DNA of 64,000 nucleotides. It comes from Acanthosepion esculentum (lineage: Eukaryota > Mollusca > Cephalopoda > Sepiida > Sepiidae). The stretch lies in NCBI GenBank assembly GCA_964036315.1, contig OZ038487.1, positions 50,121,719-50,185,718 of the forward strand. The letters are read 5' to 3'. Shown here one piece after another: positions 52,715 to 63,826 of this stretch (positions are counted from its first letter, which is position 1; each line of letters begins with the position of its first letter). A program made the translations under genes and the position numbers. The notes under the pieces are model-generated. The model did no database searches, had not been told where the DNA came from, and saw only the letters and a program-made list of their open reading frames with translations.

Positions 52715-53235
52715 AATGCATGAGTATTCTCTCAACACATTACTGATGAGTCCTTTCGTGAGAGTAAAGTCCAATTCTAGACCCGCAAATCCTATTGCAG
52801 ATACTGCATTGATAATATGGGTTCAGAGTGCAACTGTTGGTCTTACTCTGGGCATATTTTTCATTGAGTAGACTTGTATGCCTGTTCTCAAAGGCATCGA
52901 TGCCCTCTTTGCAAGTTCTTCCTCAGGTTACATGGTCTTGGGTATTACTGTTCACAGCGGTCAAGGCCAATGCCACATCTCTTGAGATTGTATTTAACAG
53001 TGTCCTTGTACCTCAATTTCAGTCTGCCTAGTGGTCTGTTGCCATGCTCTAATTCCTGAAGAAGATTGCTTTTGGAATTCTTGAGTCTTCCATTCGATAT
53101 ACGTGCCCACCCAACGAAGCTGTGCCTTGATTATCTGGCTTTCTATGCTGGGTACCACACATCGTTCTAGGACCTCGACATTGGATACTTTATCCTGCCA
53201 TTTAATAATGCAGATGGATCACTGGCAGTGTTGCT
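52715..53235 (-). mobile_element. LINE C-terminus with zinc-finger-like end
   Basis: Minus-strand reading: SFVGWARISNGRLKNSKSN, then QELEHGNRPLGRLKLRYKDT followed by VKYNLKRCGIGLDRCEQ, and at the end RVRIGLYSHERTHQ (52750-52790). The order 'W.GH..RM..GR', 'G.R..GRPKLRYKD..K.DLK' and a terminal R.GL.SHER is that of a common animal LINE C-terminus. Three or more stops. It meets an unrelated plus-strand LINE tail tail-to-head at about 53235. Confidence 0.78.
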
Positions 53236-53269
53236 GGAACATCTCGAAAAGCTTAATATGGTGATTGCA

Positions 53270-53660
53270 ATCCATTGTGTGAGCTCGTCACCTATAGTCA
53301 CTGTTGAAACTGTTAGATGTAGACGTCTCTTCTACTCCAATAGCTTCATGTCTTGCATATCTCGCCTGTGGAACTCCCTTCCTTATTCCTGTTTCCCTGA
53401 CAAATATAATCTCCAACTATTTAAGTGTAACGTCAATCGACATCTCCAGTTGCCTTGATCTCTCCACATCCTTTCCCCTTTCATTCCTATCTGCTCTCGC
53501 TCCAAATCTTCTATAACCCCCTTGCATTGATCGATCCACTATCTTTCTCCACATCCTCTCCTTTACCACTCCTATCTGCTCTTCCTCCAAACCTTCTGTA
53601 ACCCCTTGCGTGCTAGTGGCTTCCAGCCTTGCTTGGGGTGAAAAGCTTAAAAAAAAAAAA
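53270..53660 (+). mobile_element. Jockey-like LINE C-terminus, duplicated 3' UTR, poly(A)
   Basis: Frame 53228-53458 contains TVETVRCRRLFYSNSFMSCI, SRLWNSLPYSCFPDKYNLQL and FKCNVNRHLQLP, then stop: the best-preserved C-terminus of this family in the window. The 3' UTR has a diverged tandem duplication of about 80 bp (TCCACATCCTTTCCCCTTTC at 53463 and TCCACATCCTCTCCTTTACC at 53547). The element ends in a run of A at 53649-53662. Confidence 0.88.
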
Positions 53661-53849
53661 AATCAATATCAGAATTAAAATTTGTAGCATTTGTTTCACT
53701 TCATTTTTTGGTGTGACAGAAATTATATTTATTGCAGATCAAAAAACAAAATATTTTCTTTTAATTACGTTAAACTACCTTTACTGAATAAAAGAAGCCT
53801 TCTATTGAAATTAATGCAGCATAACATAATTGTGCTTTTCCCACTCTTC

Positions 53850-54200
53850 ATTAGTTTACACGACCGTTATGCCCTACAAATAACCTCATAAATTATGGAC
53901 TATTCTGTTTTGATCACATAGAAAGACAAAAGACATATCAGTGATGCTACTTGGTTTCAGTGAAAGAAAGAAAGACAGAAGTGTTTAAAGTCTCCAGCTA
54001 ATAACTCATAAATAATGGACTATTCCGTTTTGATTGAGTGGAAAGACAAAAGACATATCAAAGATGCTATGTGATTTCAGTGAGAAAATTTAAAAAAGAA
54101 GGGAAGAGAAGTGTTTAATGGCTATTTCAGTGAAATGGAAAATGTCAATTTCAAATCTTTTCATTTGTACCCCCTTACTTCTTAAAATAATGACCCACAT
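53850..54200 (-). repeat. Interspersed repeat R4 with a duplicated block
   Basis: Reverse complement of 23560-23780. The block CATAAATTATGGACTATTCTG followed by GAAAGACAAAAGACATATCA occurs twice (53889-53945 and 54008-54062). Confidence 0.7.
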
Positions 54201-54704
54201 TGATATTTATGATTATTGTTGCAATATTTTGTTAAAGTTGTTAAGCTAAAAAATTTAATGAAGCGATAAGGGGATTTCTATGGATATCTTATTGTTGTAG
54301 AACTTATTCAATCATTAAACAATGAATTAAAATGCAACAAAAATTTAGAATTGGAAAACTGTTAAATTTTTATGGGTTAAAACTAATGGTTTAAACAATT
54401 TCTTTCTGACAGGACAGTCTACCAGTTAAAAAAAAAATGATTTTGTGAGTTTTTAAAATATGTTTTACTCTTTCTGGTTCAATCTAAATGTTTCACAGAC
54501 ACACACATATGTGTATCTTTGTTACTTCAAACATTATTTTTAGTTTTAGTGGATACCAGTATTTAAGTAGACACTCTGTTTATTTTAAACAGTATTGATT
54601 TCATCTACCAATCTGCCAACTCAAGAAAACTAATACAGAAAATATGCCTTATGCAGTCTGCAAGATGAAACTGTAAGAATTTAAAAAATAGAATTCATTA
54701 ATTC

Positions 54705-54743
<39 letters not shown>

Positions 54744-55200
54744 GTGTGTGTGTGTGTGTCTCTTTGTGGAGGGGGTTCTTTATAAAAGGAAAAAATTAGC
54801 GGGTGTTCTTTCATGTTTTTTGGTGACATGGGGTTATTAAGAATTTTTTCGGTTAATTTTTTTTTCATGTAGATTTTTAAGAAAAAAGATGTTTTAAATT
54901 ACTCAAGACTGACTTCTATCAAAATTAATTGACAGCCCAATTTCACAAATACCAAAAGAATTTAGTGAATTTTTGTGAGGGGATCTGAAAAGTTCTTGGC
55001 CTGACCAAAAAAAAAAATATTCTGATGTTTGGTCAGATTTTACAAAATAGTTCAGGATGAGAACACTTTTGCATCCACATGGAAAACAACTTTTCTATAA
55101 GACAGTCACACATTGTCTCTTTCATATTCTCCAAGACAGGATTTAATTTAATGCTGAGATTATATTCGTAAAAATCCAGTAAATTCAAACCTCAACACTT
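54201..55200. other. Unassigned stretch with (TA)n(TG)n at 54710-54760
   Basis: No gene. The partial inverted-repeat unit at 54530-54605 matches 51800-51860. Confidence 0.5.
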
Positions 55201-55210
55201 CTTTAATTTC

Positions 55211-55400
55211 AGAATATATGCCTGAGAATATAAACAAGCTAAGAATTGATTCCAATGGTGATCTATTTGCTTCTTCTCATTCCTTGAAACAAAGCTTTGT
55301 CCCAAATGTTTACTTCTCTAAAAACAATGTTTATATATTTCCTTGTGCTCTCTTGTATTATGCAATGAATATTTCTTCTTATGAAAATTATCAGGACTAA
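55211..55400 (+). CDS. Candidate orphan exon, unknown protein (about 62 codons)
   Basis: CTTCTTTAATTTCAG (55197-55211) is a good splice-acceptor match. The frame after it, EYMPENINKLRIDSNGDLFA then SSHSLKQSFVPNVYFSKNN, runs to a stop at 55398-55400. Residue use is balanced. I do not recognise it, and no partner exon was found; chance remains plausible at this length. Confidence 0.22.
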
Positions 55401-55869
55401 TTTTCTCTAAATTCATTTTTAGATTAATTTCATTCTTTATTTTTCAAGGCCTTTTCTTCCATTAAAGAAATAGGATATTCACATTATTAGAAAACACGTA
55501 CCTAATTATTAAACATATTTACTTTAGTTTTAATTGTTTTATAACAACCGCTGTATACAAGTGTTTCTTGTTTTTTTTTCTGCCATCTTTATAATTTTGG
55601 ATTAGCAGAGATTTAGAATTGGAAGAAAAAAATATTCTTTAAATTATACAAGGGTTAATTTGGGCTAATTACTTTCAGGAATTTTTTCATCTAATTAAGT
55701 AATCTTAATTATAATTAAAATTATAAATAGAAGGATTATATTTTTGCAATTATCTTCACTGTTCATTTTTTAGTAGATTTTGTATCTTCATTAAGAATTT
55801 GATCATCATAATTCAAGAACATTATTTCCAAAACAGATTTTCATGGGTTACATTTTAATATTACATATT

Positions 55870-56095
55870 CACCCGTTTTCATTATTTGCTATAATATTCC
55901 AGACTTATGAATAAAGATATTGCCAGTATTTGATATATTATTCTTGATTTACTGAAAAGCTAATGTCAATATATGCTGTAATATTCCAAACTTACTAGTA
56001 AATATATTGTCAGAGAATTCTATCATATTCTAGAACTACTAACAAAAGTATTGCTGTAATATTCCAAGCTTATTAATAAAGATGTTATTGCAGTC
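55870..56095. repeat. Three-unit degenerate tandem repeat, about 80 bp
   Basis: GCTATAATATTCCAGACTTA at about 55889 recurs as GCTGTAATATTCCAAACTTA (55975) and GCTGTAATATTCCAAGCTTA (56053). Confidence 0.75.
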
Positions 56096-57340
56096 TGTAA
56101 CAAAATTTGTGATCCTCTCTGGTCAGTGAATATTACCTTCTCTTTTGTTAACTATCCAATGAGAAAAAACGATAATGTTCTTGATAAAGAAAGAGTTCTT
56201 TCAATTTGTAAAAGTTCTTTGTCTTTGCTTAAGTTTTCATTTACCAGCTTCAAAAGTCAGAGATCGGTTAAAATCAAGGGTCATCATCTTCTGTTTTTGA
56301 CCAGAAGGGGTATTCTGATTTTTCAAGCTTTGCTTCTGACCAGAATCCATAATGAGGAACAAAATAAATAAATAAATAAATAATGAAAATAAAAAAAATA
56401 AATATAAATGCCTTCCTGGTATGAAAAAAAAAAAGTGGAAATCATGGGACATAATTAGAGGAAAATAGTCACACCTGAGTGGAGGTTGTTTTTAACAATA
56501 TGGTATTTTGAATATTTTAGCTTGCAGTAAAAGAAGAAGAAGAAGAAGGAGAAGAAGAAGGAGAAGAAAAAGAAGAAGAAAATAAATAAATAAATAGTAA
56601 AAAGATGAATAAAAAAATAAATATAAAGGAAAACAAGCAAAAAAGAAAGGAGATTAAGGCAGAAAGAGCTGAATATTAGATACTGTAGTGGACGCTACAT
56701 AGCCTTTAGCCAGTGGCTTAGGTTTGGGCAAGTGTATGCCAGGCTGACAGATAATTAGAGGAAACACATTTCAAAATCTTGATATAGTTATCAATGCATG
56801 CCTGAATGTCACAGTAATTGGAATGAACTGACCATGTTTAGAACTAGAATTTTCTTGCTATACTTGTTATTTTTAAATTATCATCATCATCACTATTATT
56901 ATCATGACGTTGCATGCACACACCAGATGTCTGATGGTCATTACTTAAGACTAAGTGACAGCAAATCTCCTTAAATCTCCAGCCTCCTCAGCATCCTTGC
57001 AAATAAACAGAACGTACTGTATACTCTCTATCATTCTTCAGATTTTCAAGCCATCCAGTCTCGATTCCATTGTTTTTGGCATCTACTTTTAGGGGCTTGA
57101 CGTTCCCTATCTTTCTTAGCTCTCAAGCAAGGTCCTGGTATTTTTATAATTTATCACTCTGTGGTTTGCTGACATAGCCATCTCTATAATTTGACAGGTT
57201 TTTCTTACCTTTGTTTATAATTATCAAATCCAGTTGTCTTACTTGGATAGAGTACTCGGTCTGGGTGTTGAAATCCCAAGCTGTTTTGTGTTTATTATTA
57301 AAATTAATATTACTAAATTGTTATTATTATTATTATTATT
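56096..57340. other. Unassigned; simple repeats
   Basis: (AAAT)n at 56363-56383, a GAA/GAAGAAG run at 56532-56580 and (AATA)n after it; (TTA)n at 57310-57342. An 81-codon frame at 56126-56371 shows no known motif. Confidence 0.5.
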
Positions 57341-57342
57341 AT

Positions 57343-57575
57343 TGGATTCACAGGTAGTTTAATGGTTAATGGCTTCAAATGAGAAATCAGTAAGTCATTT
57401 TTGCATTCCAGTTGAGTTTTGTTAAATTCACTTTTGCACAGATACCCTTGAGAAAGGTATTCTTCTCCATATGAGCTATGGGTTAAATAACAAGGCAGCC
57501 TAGATTTTCTAAACCTAGCTGGTAACCAGTCTAGGAGAATGACAACTCTGAATTTAAATCAATATGGCAAAGTAA
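57343..57575 (+). mobile_element. tRNA-type SINE, diverged
   Basis: AGGTAGTTTAATGGTTAATG (A-box region), GAGAAAGGTATTCTTCTCC, GCTATGGGTTAAATAACAAG and CTGGTAACCAGTCTAGGAGA align with 32411-32640. The B box is decayed (GCATTCCAGTTGAG). Confidence 0.7.
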
Positions 57576-58350
57576 ATATACAGCCACAGAAAGAATTATG
57601 GAATTGACAGTTAACTGCAGTATGGTGGTGGGGTCTTTATGATTTTGACTGAAGACATTGAGGTAGGTAAGGTAAGTATTGTTATTATTGATACTGTTAT
57701 GTTTCTTTGTGTTGCACTATATCATTTTTATTTTTATTGTTGTTGCGTTTTGTCTTTGTACTGTATAGTACAAGTTGCCCCCTAGTCTCAACCAGTGACA
57801 TCAAGGGAGAGTTTTTTGTATCAGAAAAGGCAAACAGATGATGTGAAATGGGGGAGGAAAAAAATCTAACTGTAGTCACAGTATGGAGAAAAATCTATAA
57901 AAAATATGAAATGTACCCATTAGTATGCTCTTTTGCAATTCATGTATTTTAGGGCTGCCCAGAATTTGTTCCATATATCTGTTTATTCCTTTTGATATAA
58001 CTCTCAAATCCCAACTATTATTATTATTATTATTTATTAAAAATATAATATGACTCAACACAGGTTGACATATCATAAAATCAACCAACCTAACCTTGCA
58101 TAATAATAATTTGCAATCTTAATATCACGTTCATTTTAGCCATTATTACTAGTTACTACATATCTATTTTCATTCGACTAAATGTCATTGTCACCCACTC
58201 TCTATATTGGTTTCATACAAATTTTAATTATATGTGTACATTTACAATTTAGTATTTTCACTATTTCATGCTAACTCTGCTATAATATTGGTTATGTCAT
58301 TTGTCATGCATTGTTAAATTTTATTTCTATTTTTTTAAATTTCATTTGAA
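57576..58350. other. Unassigned stretch
   Basis: No gene or matched repeat; a short (ATT)n run at 58015-58036. Confidence 0.4.
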
Positions 58351-58351
58351 A

Positions 58352-58684
58352 CTGGTTCTCAACCGAGGCGCATATGGATCTGGGGGTGATGAAACATTAC
58401 TGCAGTCCACAGGGATCTATTTTAAAATGGTTTATTATGAGTTATTTTACTAGTGTGCATAAATGTTCCATAGTATTTAGTTGTTTAATACAAGTTTATT
58501 TTCATTAAATTAGTTTTACTTCAAAATAAAGCATATACGTTTACTATTTCTCTAATACAATTCCTAAATCTATCTATTCGTAAAAACTAAAATAAGCTTT
58601 TTTTTTCACTGAATGATTATGGAGGTCCACCAAAAAGAATTAGAGTGAATGTGGTCCATGGGTAAAAAAAGTTAAGAACCATTG
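58352..58684. mobile_element. hAT-like MITE
   Basis: The left end CTGGTTCTCAACCGAGG and the reverse complement of the right end, CAATGGTTCTTAACTTTTT, have the TGGTTCT-AAC terminal motif known from hAT transposons. Inside both ends lies GGTCC/CCATGG-type sequence. The flanks ATTTGAAA (58344-58351) and ATTTAATA (58685-58692) match at 6 of 8 bases, fitting an aged 8-bp duplication. No transposase frame. Confidence 0.65.
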
Positions 58685-58689
58685 ATTTA

Positions 58690-59225
58690 ATAAAATAAAT
58701 AAAAATCATTACAAAAACAAAAACAAAAAAATTTCTAAAGCGATTTATAAATTTTAAGAGAAGCTTGCTATACTCAAATCTGAAGGAACACAAATATACA
58801 TATGTTTCTGGGCACACCACTATCGTAGCCTTGAGCCAGACTTAGCTACGTTTTTTCAATATCTAGGTTTCCTGTGATAGAATGATACTTTGCAAACTAC
58901 TTTCCTAGTGAGTTTGATTCTGACTAGGTGCCCAAAAATTTAGATCAATTTGAGCACCTACAGAATGATGGTGAGCAATCTTATCTAGCTCGTGCAATGT
59001 CCACTCGAATATAATATTGTGTCAAACTAGACTTTGCAAATATCTTCAGTATTCACTGTAGAGCTGTGTAATTGGAAGTTGCTTTCACAGTGAATACAAT
59101 CCTTAATGGGTACTCATCTAGAATGGCTCTGAACCAGACTTGACAATGAATGACTAGTTGGCATCTATCAAAAAACAATGTTAAGTCATCTAGTCTTCCT
59201 GAGTGCATTTGTACTTAATTTTAAG
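58690..59225. other. Unassigned stretch
   Basis: Contains loosely repeated phrases (TTGAGCCAGACTTAGC at 58831, CTGAACCAGACTTGAC at 59126; ACTTTGCAAA at 58889 and 59031), so perhaps an old tandem duplication of about 150-290 bp. No gene. Confidence 0.4.
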
Positions 59226-59227
59226 AC

Positions 59228-59605
59228 AACAAATAATTATTGTCAAATTGGTTAAATAATTTTTGTCCATAATTATTTATTACATTTTTAATTATTTTCT
59301 ATACATAATTATTTTTTAATTTAAAAAATATTTTAGCTAGTTATTATTTAGATTTTAAAATACTTTTTACACAATTATTTAAAAAAAATTTAAACATAAT
59401 TATTTTTTTAAAAATTGTATCTTATAATTATTTTTTAATTTTTAAATAATTTTTCATATATTATTATTTTTAATTTTTTCATTATTTTTTACATGTTTAT
59501 TTTTAATTTTGTACTTATGCATAATTATTTTTTCAATTTCTAAATTATTTTTACCTGTATATGATCATTTTTTGAATTACTTAATACACAATTATTTTTT
59601 AATTA
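59228..59605. repeat. AT-only degenerate repeat
   Basis: TTATTTTTTAATTTTTAAAT-type words in loose array with ACACAATTATTT or CATAATTATTTT spacers; almost no G or C over about 370 bp. Confidence 0.8.
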
Positions 59606-59607
59606 AT

Positions 59608-59668
<61 letters not shown>
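59608..59668. repeat. (CA)n(TA)n microsatellite
   Basis: CA run of seven units then about 22 TA units. Confidence 0.96.
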
Positions 59669-59669
<1 letters not shown>

Positions 59670-60512
59670 CAGAATTAAATCAGAAATAGGACAAGAACAG
59701 TGCAGTTTCATTAAAGACACTTGAACAAAGAATGCAATATTTATGTCTAGAAGGATATCAGAAAGAGCAATACAAATGCAGGTGTACCAGTGTTTTATAG
59801 ATTATGCAAAAGTATCTGATAAAATACTCCACAAATAACTGTTTGAACTGATAGGTAACCTTGACATATTTGCAAAAGATATTAGAATAACCCAGAACCT
59901 ATACTAGTAGCAAACTGCTGGCACATGGATGAATAATGAATTCAATAAATATACAAAAATAGGAAGTGCGCGTCTTCTCACTGGGCTTATTCAACCTATA
60001 AAGTGAGGCAATTCTGAGAGAATTAGTCCTACCAGGATTCATTTTTAGTGGCCACAATTTTAATAACATAAGATATGCAGATGGCACAATGCTGGTAGCA
60101 GTCATAAAAAGAAAATTACCAGACAGTGGAAGAAAACCAAGAAAGGAGGACTAAACATCAATTGTAAGAAGATAGAATATGTGGTTGTTAGCGAAAAGAA
60201 CAGCCCAACATGCAAATTACAAAGGTACAACAATTTAAATATCTGGGAAGTGTTTTAACAGAGGATGGAAAGTGTGACACGGAAATCTGAACGTGCATTG
60301 GGATAGCAAAAGAGGTATTCCAAAAGCTAAGCAAAGTATTAAGAAATAGGAAAATTTCATTAGAAATAAAGAAAAGAGTACTGAACTGTTCTCATATGGC
60401 AATGAATGTTGGACAGAAGAGACTTGAAGCAAGAGAAATGTGGTTCTACAGAAGGATACTGAGAATACCATGGACTGAATATGTAAGCAACAACAAAGTT
60501 TTAGAGAAAATG

Positions 60513-60915
60513 TAATGAGTTAGAAGCCATTGTCAAAACACAAATTAAATAACACAAACAGAATTAATAATTAAAGTGTGCAATGAAAAGAAAAAAAGTA
60601 AAAAAAAAAAAAAATGGTGAAACAGCAACAACCATGAAAGCAAGTAAACGATATAGTTAAAGTAAATCAAACAGGTAAGAAGGCAAAAAAATTCTAAGAG
60701 AAGTTGGTGTTTGTACCCAAAAGCAAGGTCAGACAAGCAAATGCAGTATGTCTGTCCAGTAGTTAAGGCAGACCTGGACTGAGTCATGTCAAAATGCAAG
60801 CCGTACCACTTTATTGGTTAAGAAAAATATCCCAGCATGCATTTTGTGTCCTTGAATATGAGAGAGGGAGGGGGAAAGTTTTTGCAATCAATCCTGATAC
60901 CTTTGGGAAATCAAC
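60513..60915. mobile_element. 403-bp insertion in the RTE relic, unidentified
   Basis: The host RTE reads through AAAATG at 60507-60512 and resumes at AAAATG 60916-60921, so this block was inserted with a 6-bp duplication. It has a run of A near 60600-60615, a low-complexity GAGAGAGGGAGGGGG at 60860 and no coding frame or match elsewhere in the window. Confidence 0.7.
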
Positions 60916-61114
60916 AAAATGGAAAGAAAAAGGACACTTGCACTTAACATCAGAAAGAGATAGTTGAAATTTCTTAAACATAATGTGAAAAGAGGGATTG
61001 GAAAATTTGATACTCAAAGTGCTGATTGAAGGCAAGATTGATTGATTGATTGATTGATTATTTAACCAGCATATCGACCTTCGTTGGGCCATTCAATGCT
61101 GAAAAAGTTTTTTT

Positions 61115-61738
61115 CCAAAAAGTATAGTTGGTAATATTATTTTTCAAAAACGTATAGCTGGTAATAATATTTTTTCAAAAACGTAGAGCTGGTAATAATA
61201 TTTTTCCAAAAACGTAGAGCTGGTAATAATGTTTTTTCCAAAAACGTAGAGCTGGTAATAATGTTTTTTCCAAAAACGTAGAGCTGGTAATGTTTTTTTC
61301 AAAAACGTATAGCTGGTAATAATATTTTTCAAAAACGTATAGCTGGTAATAATATTTTTCAAAAACGTAGAGCTGGTAATAATATTTTTCAAAAACGTAG
61401 AGCTGGTAATAATATTTTTTCATTTTCATTCTGGTTTTTCAAAAACGTATAGCTGGTAATAACATTTTTCCAAAAACGTAGAGCTGATAATAATATTTTT
61501 TCAAAAACGTAGAGCTGGTAATAATATTTTTCCAAAAACGTAGAGCTGGTAATAATATTTTTCAAAAACGTAGAGCTGGTAATAATATTTTTTCAAAAAC
61601 ATAGAGCTGGTAATAATGTTTTTTCAAAAAACGTAGAGCTGGTAATAATGTTTTTTTCAAAAACGTATAGCTGGTGATAATATTTTTCAAAAAAATTGGG
61701 GTGGTAATAATATTTTTTCATTTTCATTCTGGTATTTT
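61115..61738. repeat. About 19 units of a 30-bp repeat
   Basis: Unit: TTTTTCAAAAACGTAGAGCT followed by GGTAATAATA, with length changes in the T and A runs and TAG/TAT alternation. An interruption CATTTTCATTCTGG occurs twice (61422 and 61720), 298 bp apart, which suggests that a block of nine units was duplicated. Confidence 0.95.
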
Positions 61739-61812
61739 GTGAACTTTATAAAAAAGCAATTATTTTGTTGATAAAATTTAATTGCTTAGCTACTCAAATA
61801 AAGTTCAAATAT

Positions 61813-61932
61813 GCGGATGTAGTTTGTCGTCATACTCAGGACGCGGATGTAGTTTGCCGTCATACCCCGGACGCGGATGTAGTTTGTCGTCATACCCAGG
61901 ACGTGGATGTAGTTTGTCGTCATACCCAGGAC
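61813..61932. repeat. Four units of a second 30-bp repeat
   Basis: GCGGATGTAGTTTGTCGTCA then TACCCAGGAC, starting at 61813, 61843, 61873 and 61903. The unit equals the end of the unique domain (GGATGCAGTTTAACGTCGTA, 62080), so the array probably grew from it. CpG-rich compared with its surroundings. Confidence 0.95.
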
Positions 61933-62290
61933 ATGGTAAAAACATGGAAGTTCACTATTTGCCCATAGCTGGGACCCCAACAGGTGCTACCACCCCGGGT
62001 CTGGGTGGACCTGGGAACACCAGCAATTAAGAGGTGGTTCCATGCTTCCTCAAAACCTCTTGATCAGAGGCCTTGCTGTTGGATGCAGTTTAACGTCGTA
62101 CCCAGGACGAGATTGAAGGCAAGAGATGCAGAGGAAAAAAACACATAACCTACCTAGCAAGCTTGAGTAAATGGATGGTGGAACAGGATTTAAGAGAGAT
62201 AGCAAAAAGACAAAATTTATTAAGTGCTACAATGTACAGGAAATTGTGGAGGACCGTGATCACCAACATTTTGAAGAGATGCGGTACATA

Positions 62291-62725
62291 GAATAGTTGG
62301 CAGGAGTCTTTTACTTACCACTACTCTATAGTGAACTGCCTTGATATTGACTAAGGCAGCTTAGCACAAGACCACAACTATAAGGGACCTTACTCATTAC
62401 AGTAGTAGTAATCTGTAAAACTAGCTTGTTAACCATTACTCTATAAAGAGGCACCCGCAACAGTGTATTAATGATATTCAGATCACTATTGTCAATTCTG
62501 CAGCTGCTTTTATAAATATCTTCATTATTCATTATCCTCAACTATGTATCCATTCATGAAATTTATATCAATCAGTTTTTGTTGATTTTACAAGTACTCA
62601 AGAATCAGCTGTCAGAAAAAACATCACAAGGGAAGACACTTAGCATCTGGAGATAATTACAAACATTTCTTTGATAGATGAGGCCAACAACTGAGAAATT
62701 CTCTAATACAAAATCCACCCAGAAA
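62291..62725. other. Unassigned stretch
   Basis: No gene or matched repeat. Confidence 0.35.
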
Positions 62726-63235
62726 GTATCTAACCACTTAATATTATTAAAAAATAAAAATATCCTACCTACGGCCAATGTGCCTTAGATCTCTTCAAAG
62801 TACTCTCCTTCAGGCCTTGCACTTATCAGTATCCTTTCTATTTTTCTATAGAGTCCTTTTTAAGGGATTACCATCAACTGCTTTATTATATTCTTTTTAA
62901 TCTCATCCAGGGTCTGAAAACTTCCTTTCAAAAATGATTTTAGCTTTGGGAAAAGCCAGAAGCCTAAGGTAGCCAAATATAACAGTAAGGTGAGTGTAGC
63001 TGAAAGATCTGAGTGATGTGATGTTTTGCAAAAGAACTCTGCATGAAACACAAATGGATAAGCAGGTGCAGTGTCATTATTAATGCAGTTTTCACACGGT
63101 AAACTATAATGTCTCCTTGCCGACTGTGTAACCTTACAAGGGAATGTCTGTTAATTTGGGTGCAGTAAAGTCCATTCTGATTGGATGTCAAGTTATATAA
63201 AAGCCACACAACTGATACTTGAGATATTCAAAATG
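62726..63235 (-). mobile_element. Mariner transposase relic (irritans/cecropia-like)
   Basis: Minus strand, C-terminal half of a DD34D transposase in shifted frames: NDTAPAYPFVFHAEFFCKTS (63095-63020; family NA PAH motif with the second aspartate), then LLYLATLGFWLFPKLKSFLK (family PDLAPCDFWLFPKLK; the catalytic D is lost), QTLDEIKKNIIKQLMVIP and a degraded end. Just beyond, CCACCCAGAAAGTATCTAAC (62735 on) is like the terminal repeat of mariners. The N-terminal half is not recognisable. Confidence 0.85.
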
Positions 63236-63783
63236 GCTGATGATGTTTTGGAAAGACCTATATACAGAATAAGCAAATCTTTTAGATTTTATATTATTCT
63301 TAACAAATTTGATTCCAGTTTATTTAGACAATAACAACAAACAGATTGTGTGTATAAGAGGCAGGCAGGCCAATATTTTCCCTTTAGCTGTCATGATATT
63401 ATCAAATATTCTAAGTGATATTTTAAGAGAGTTTGTTTTCAAAAAAGGAATTAAATGTTTCCCAAAACACTTCACTGTGAAATCTTGGGTCACTCACTCA
63501 CTCATTCGCTCTCACACTGTCTCTCACACTCACTCACTCACTCACACACACACACACACACACAGCACCAACACCACCAGCAAACAAAATAAAAAATTTA
63601 ATATTTATTTTTCTTCTGTATATATTTATTTAGCTGGGTTTTATTTTTAAAAAGTAATATATATATTTACAAAATATTTTATCTGGAAAGTTTGGTGATG
63701 TCCGTGTCATAAACAATTTAACAATTTTTTTGTTGGGGTAGATTGAGAAAAAATTGTTTAGATAATTTTATACCATCCAAATG

Positions 63784-63826
<43 letters not shown>

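Larger units (their letters stand above)
61037..62110 (-). mobile_element. VNTR composite retroposon with 13-bp target duplication
   Basis: A 1,074-bp insertion flanked by GATTGAAGGCAAG at 61024-61036 and 62111-62123. Reading the minus strand: a unique domain (62108-61960, includes CAAGGCCTCTGATCAAGAGG and GGTGGTAGCACC), an array of four 30-bp units (61932-61813), a spacer, an array of about 19 units of about 30 bp (61735-61115), a short unique segment, and a (AATC)n tail at 61060-61037, as in retroposons primed by CR1/L2-like machinery. No coding frame. The short relative is at 17480-17812. Confidence 0.8.
59669..62290 (+). mobile_element. RTE-like LINE relic carrying two nested insertions
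   Basis: Joining 59669-60512, 60916-61036 and 62111-62290 restores one plus-oriented copy from RT to the C-terminus. The RT part begins NRIKSEIGQEQCSFIKDT and continues YQCFIDYAKVSDKI and MNNEFNKYTKIGS; the YADD box reads (in shifted frame) IRYADGT (60063-60085). It is followed by NINCKKIEYVVVSEKNSPTC and the thumb region. The middle piece begins at KMERKRTLALNI, and the last piece has EGKRCRGKKHITYLASLSKW and the C-terminal LWRTVITNILKRCGT-type block. Several stops. It follows a (TA)n tract. Confidence 0.87.

Noticed and set aside
52744..52790. CTGATGAGTCC as a second hammerhead core
   Set aside because: No GAAA box or pairing stem II follows in the right distance; the sequence is the complement of a LINE C-terminus (zinc-finger-like GLYSHER region).
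61115..61738. CRISPR-like array
   Set aside because: No unique spacers; near-identical contiguous 30-bp units in a eukaryotic retroposon.
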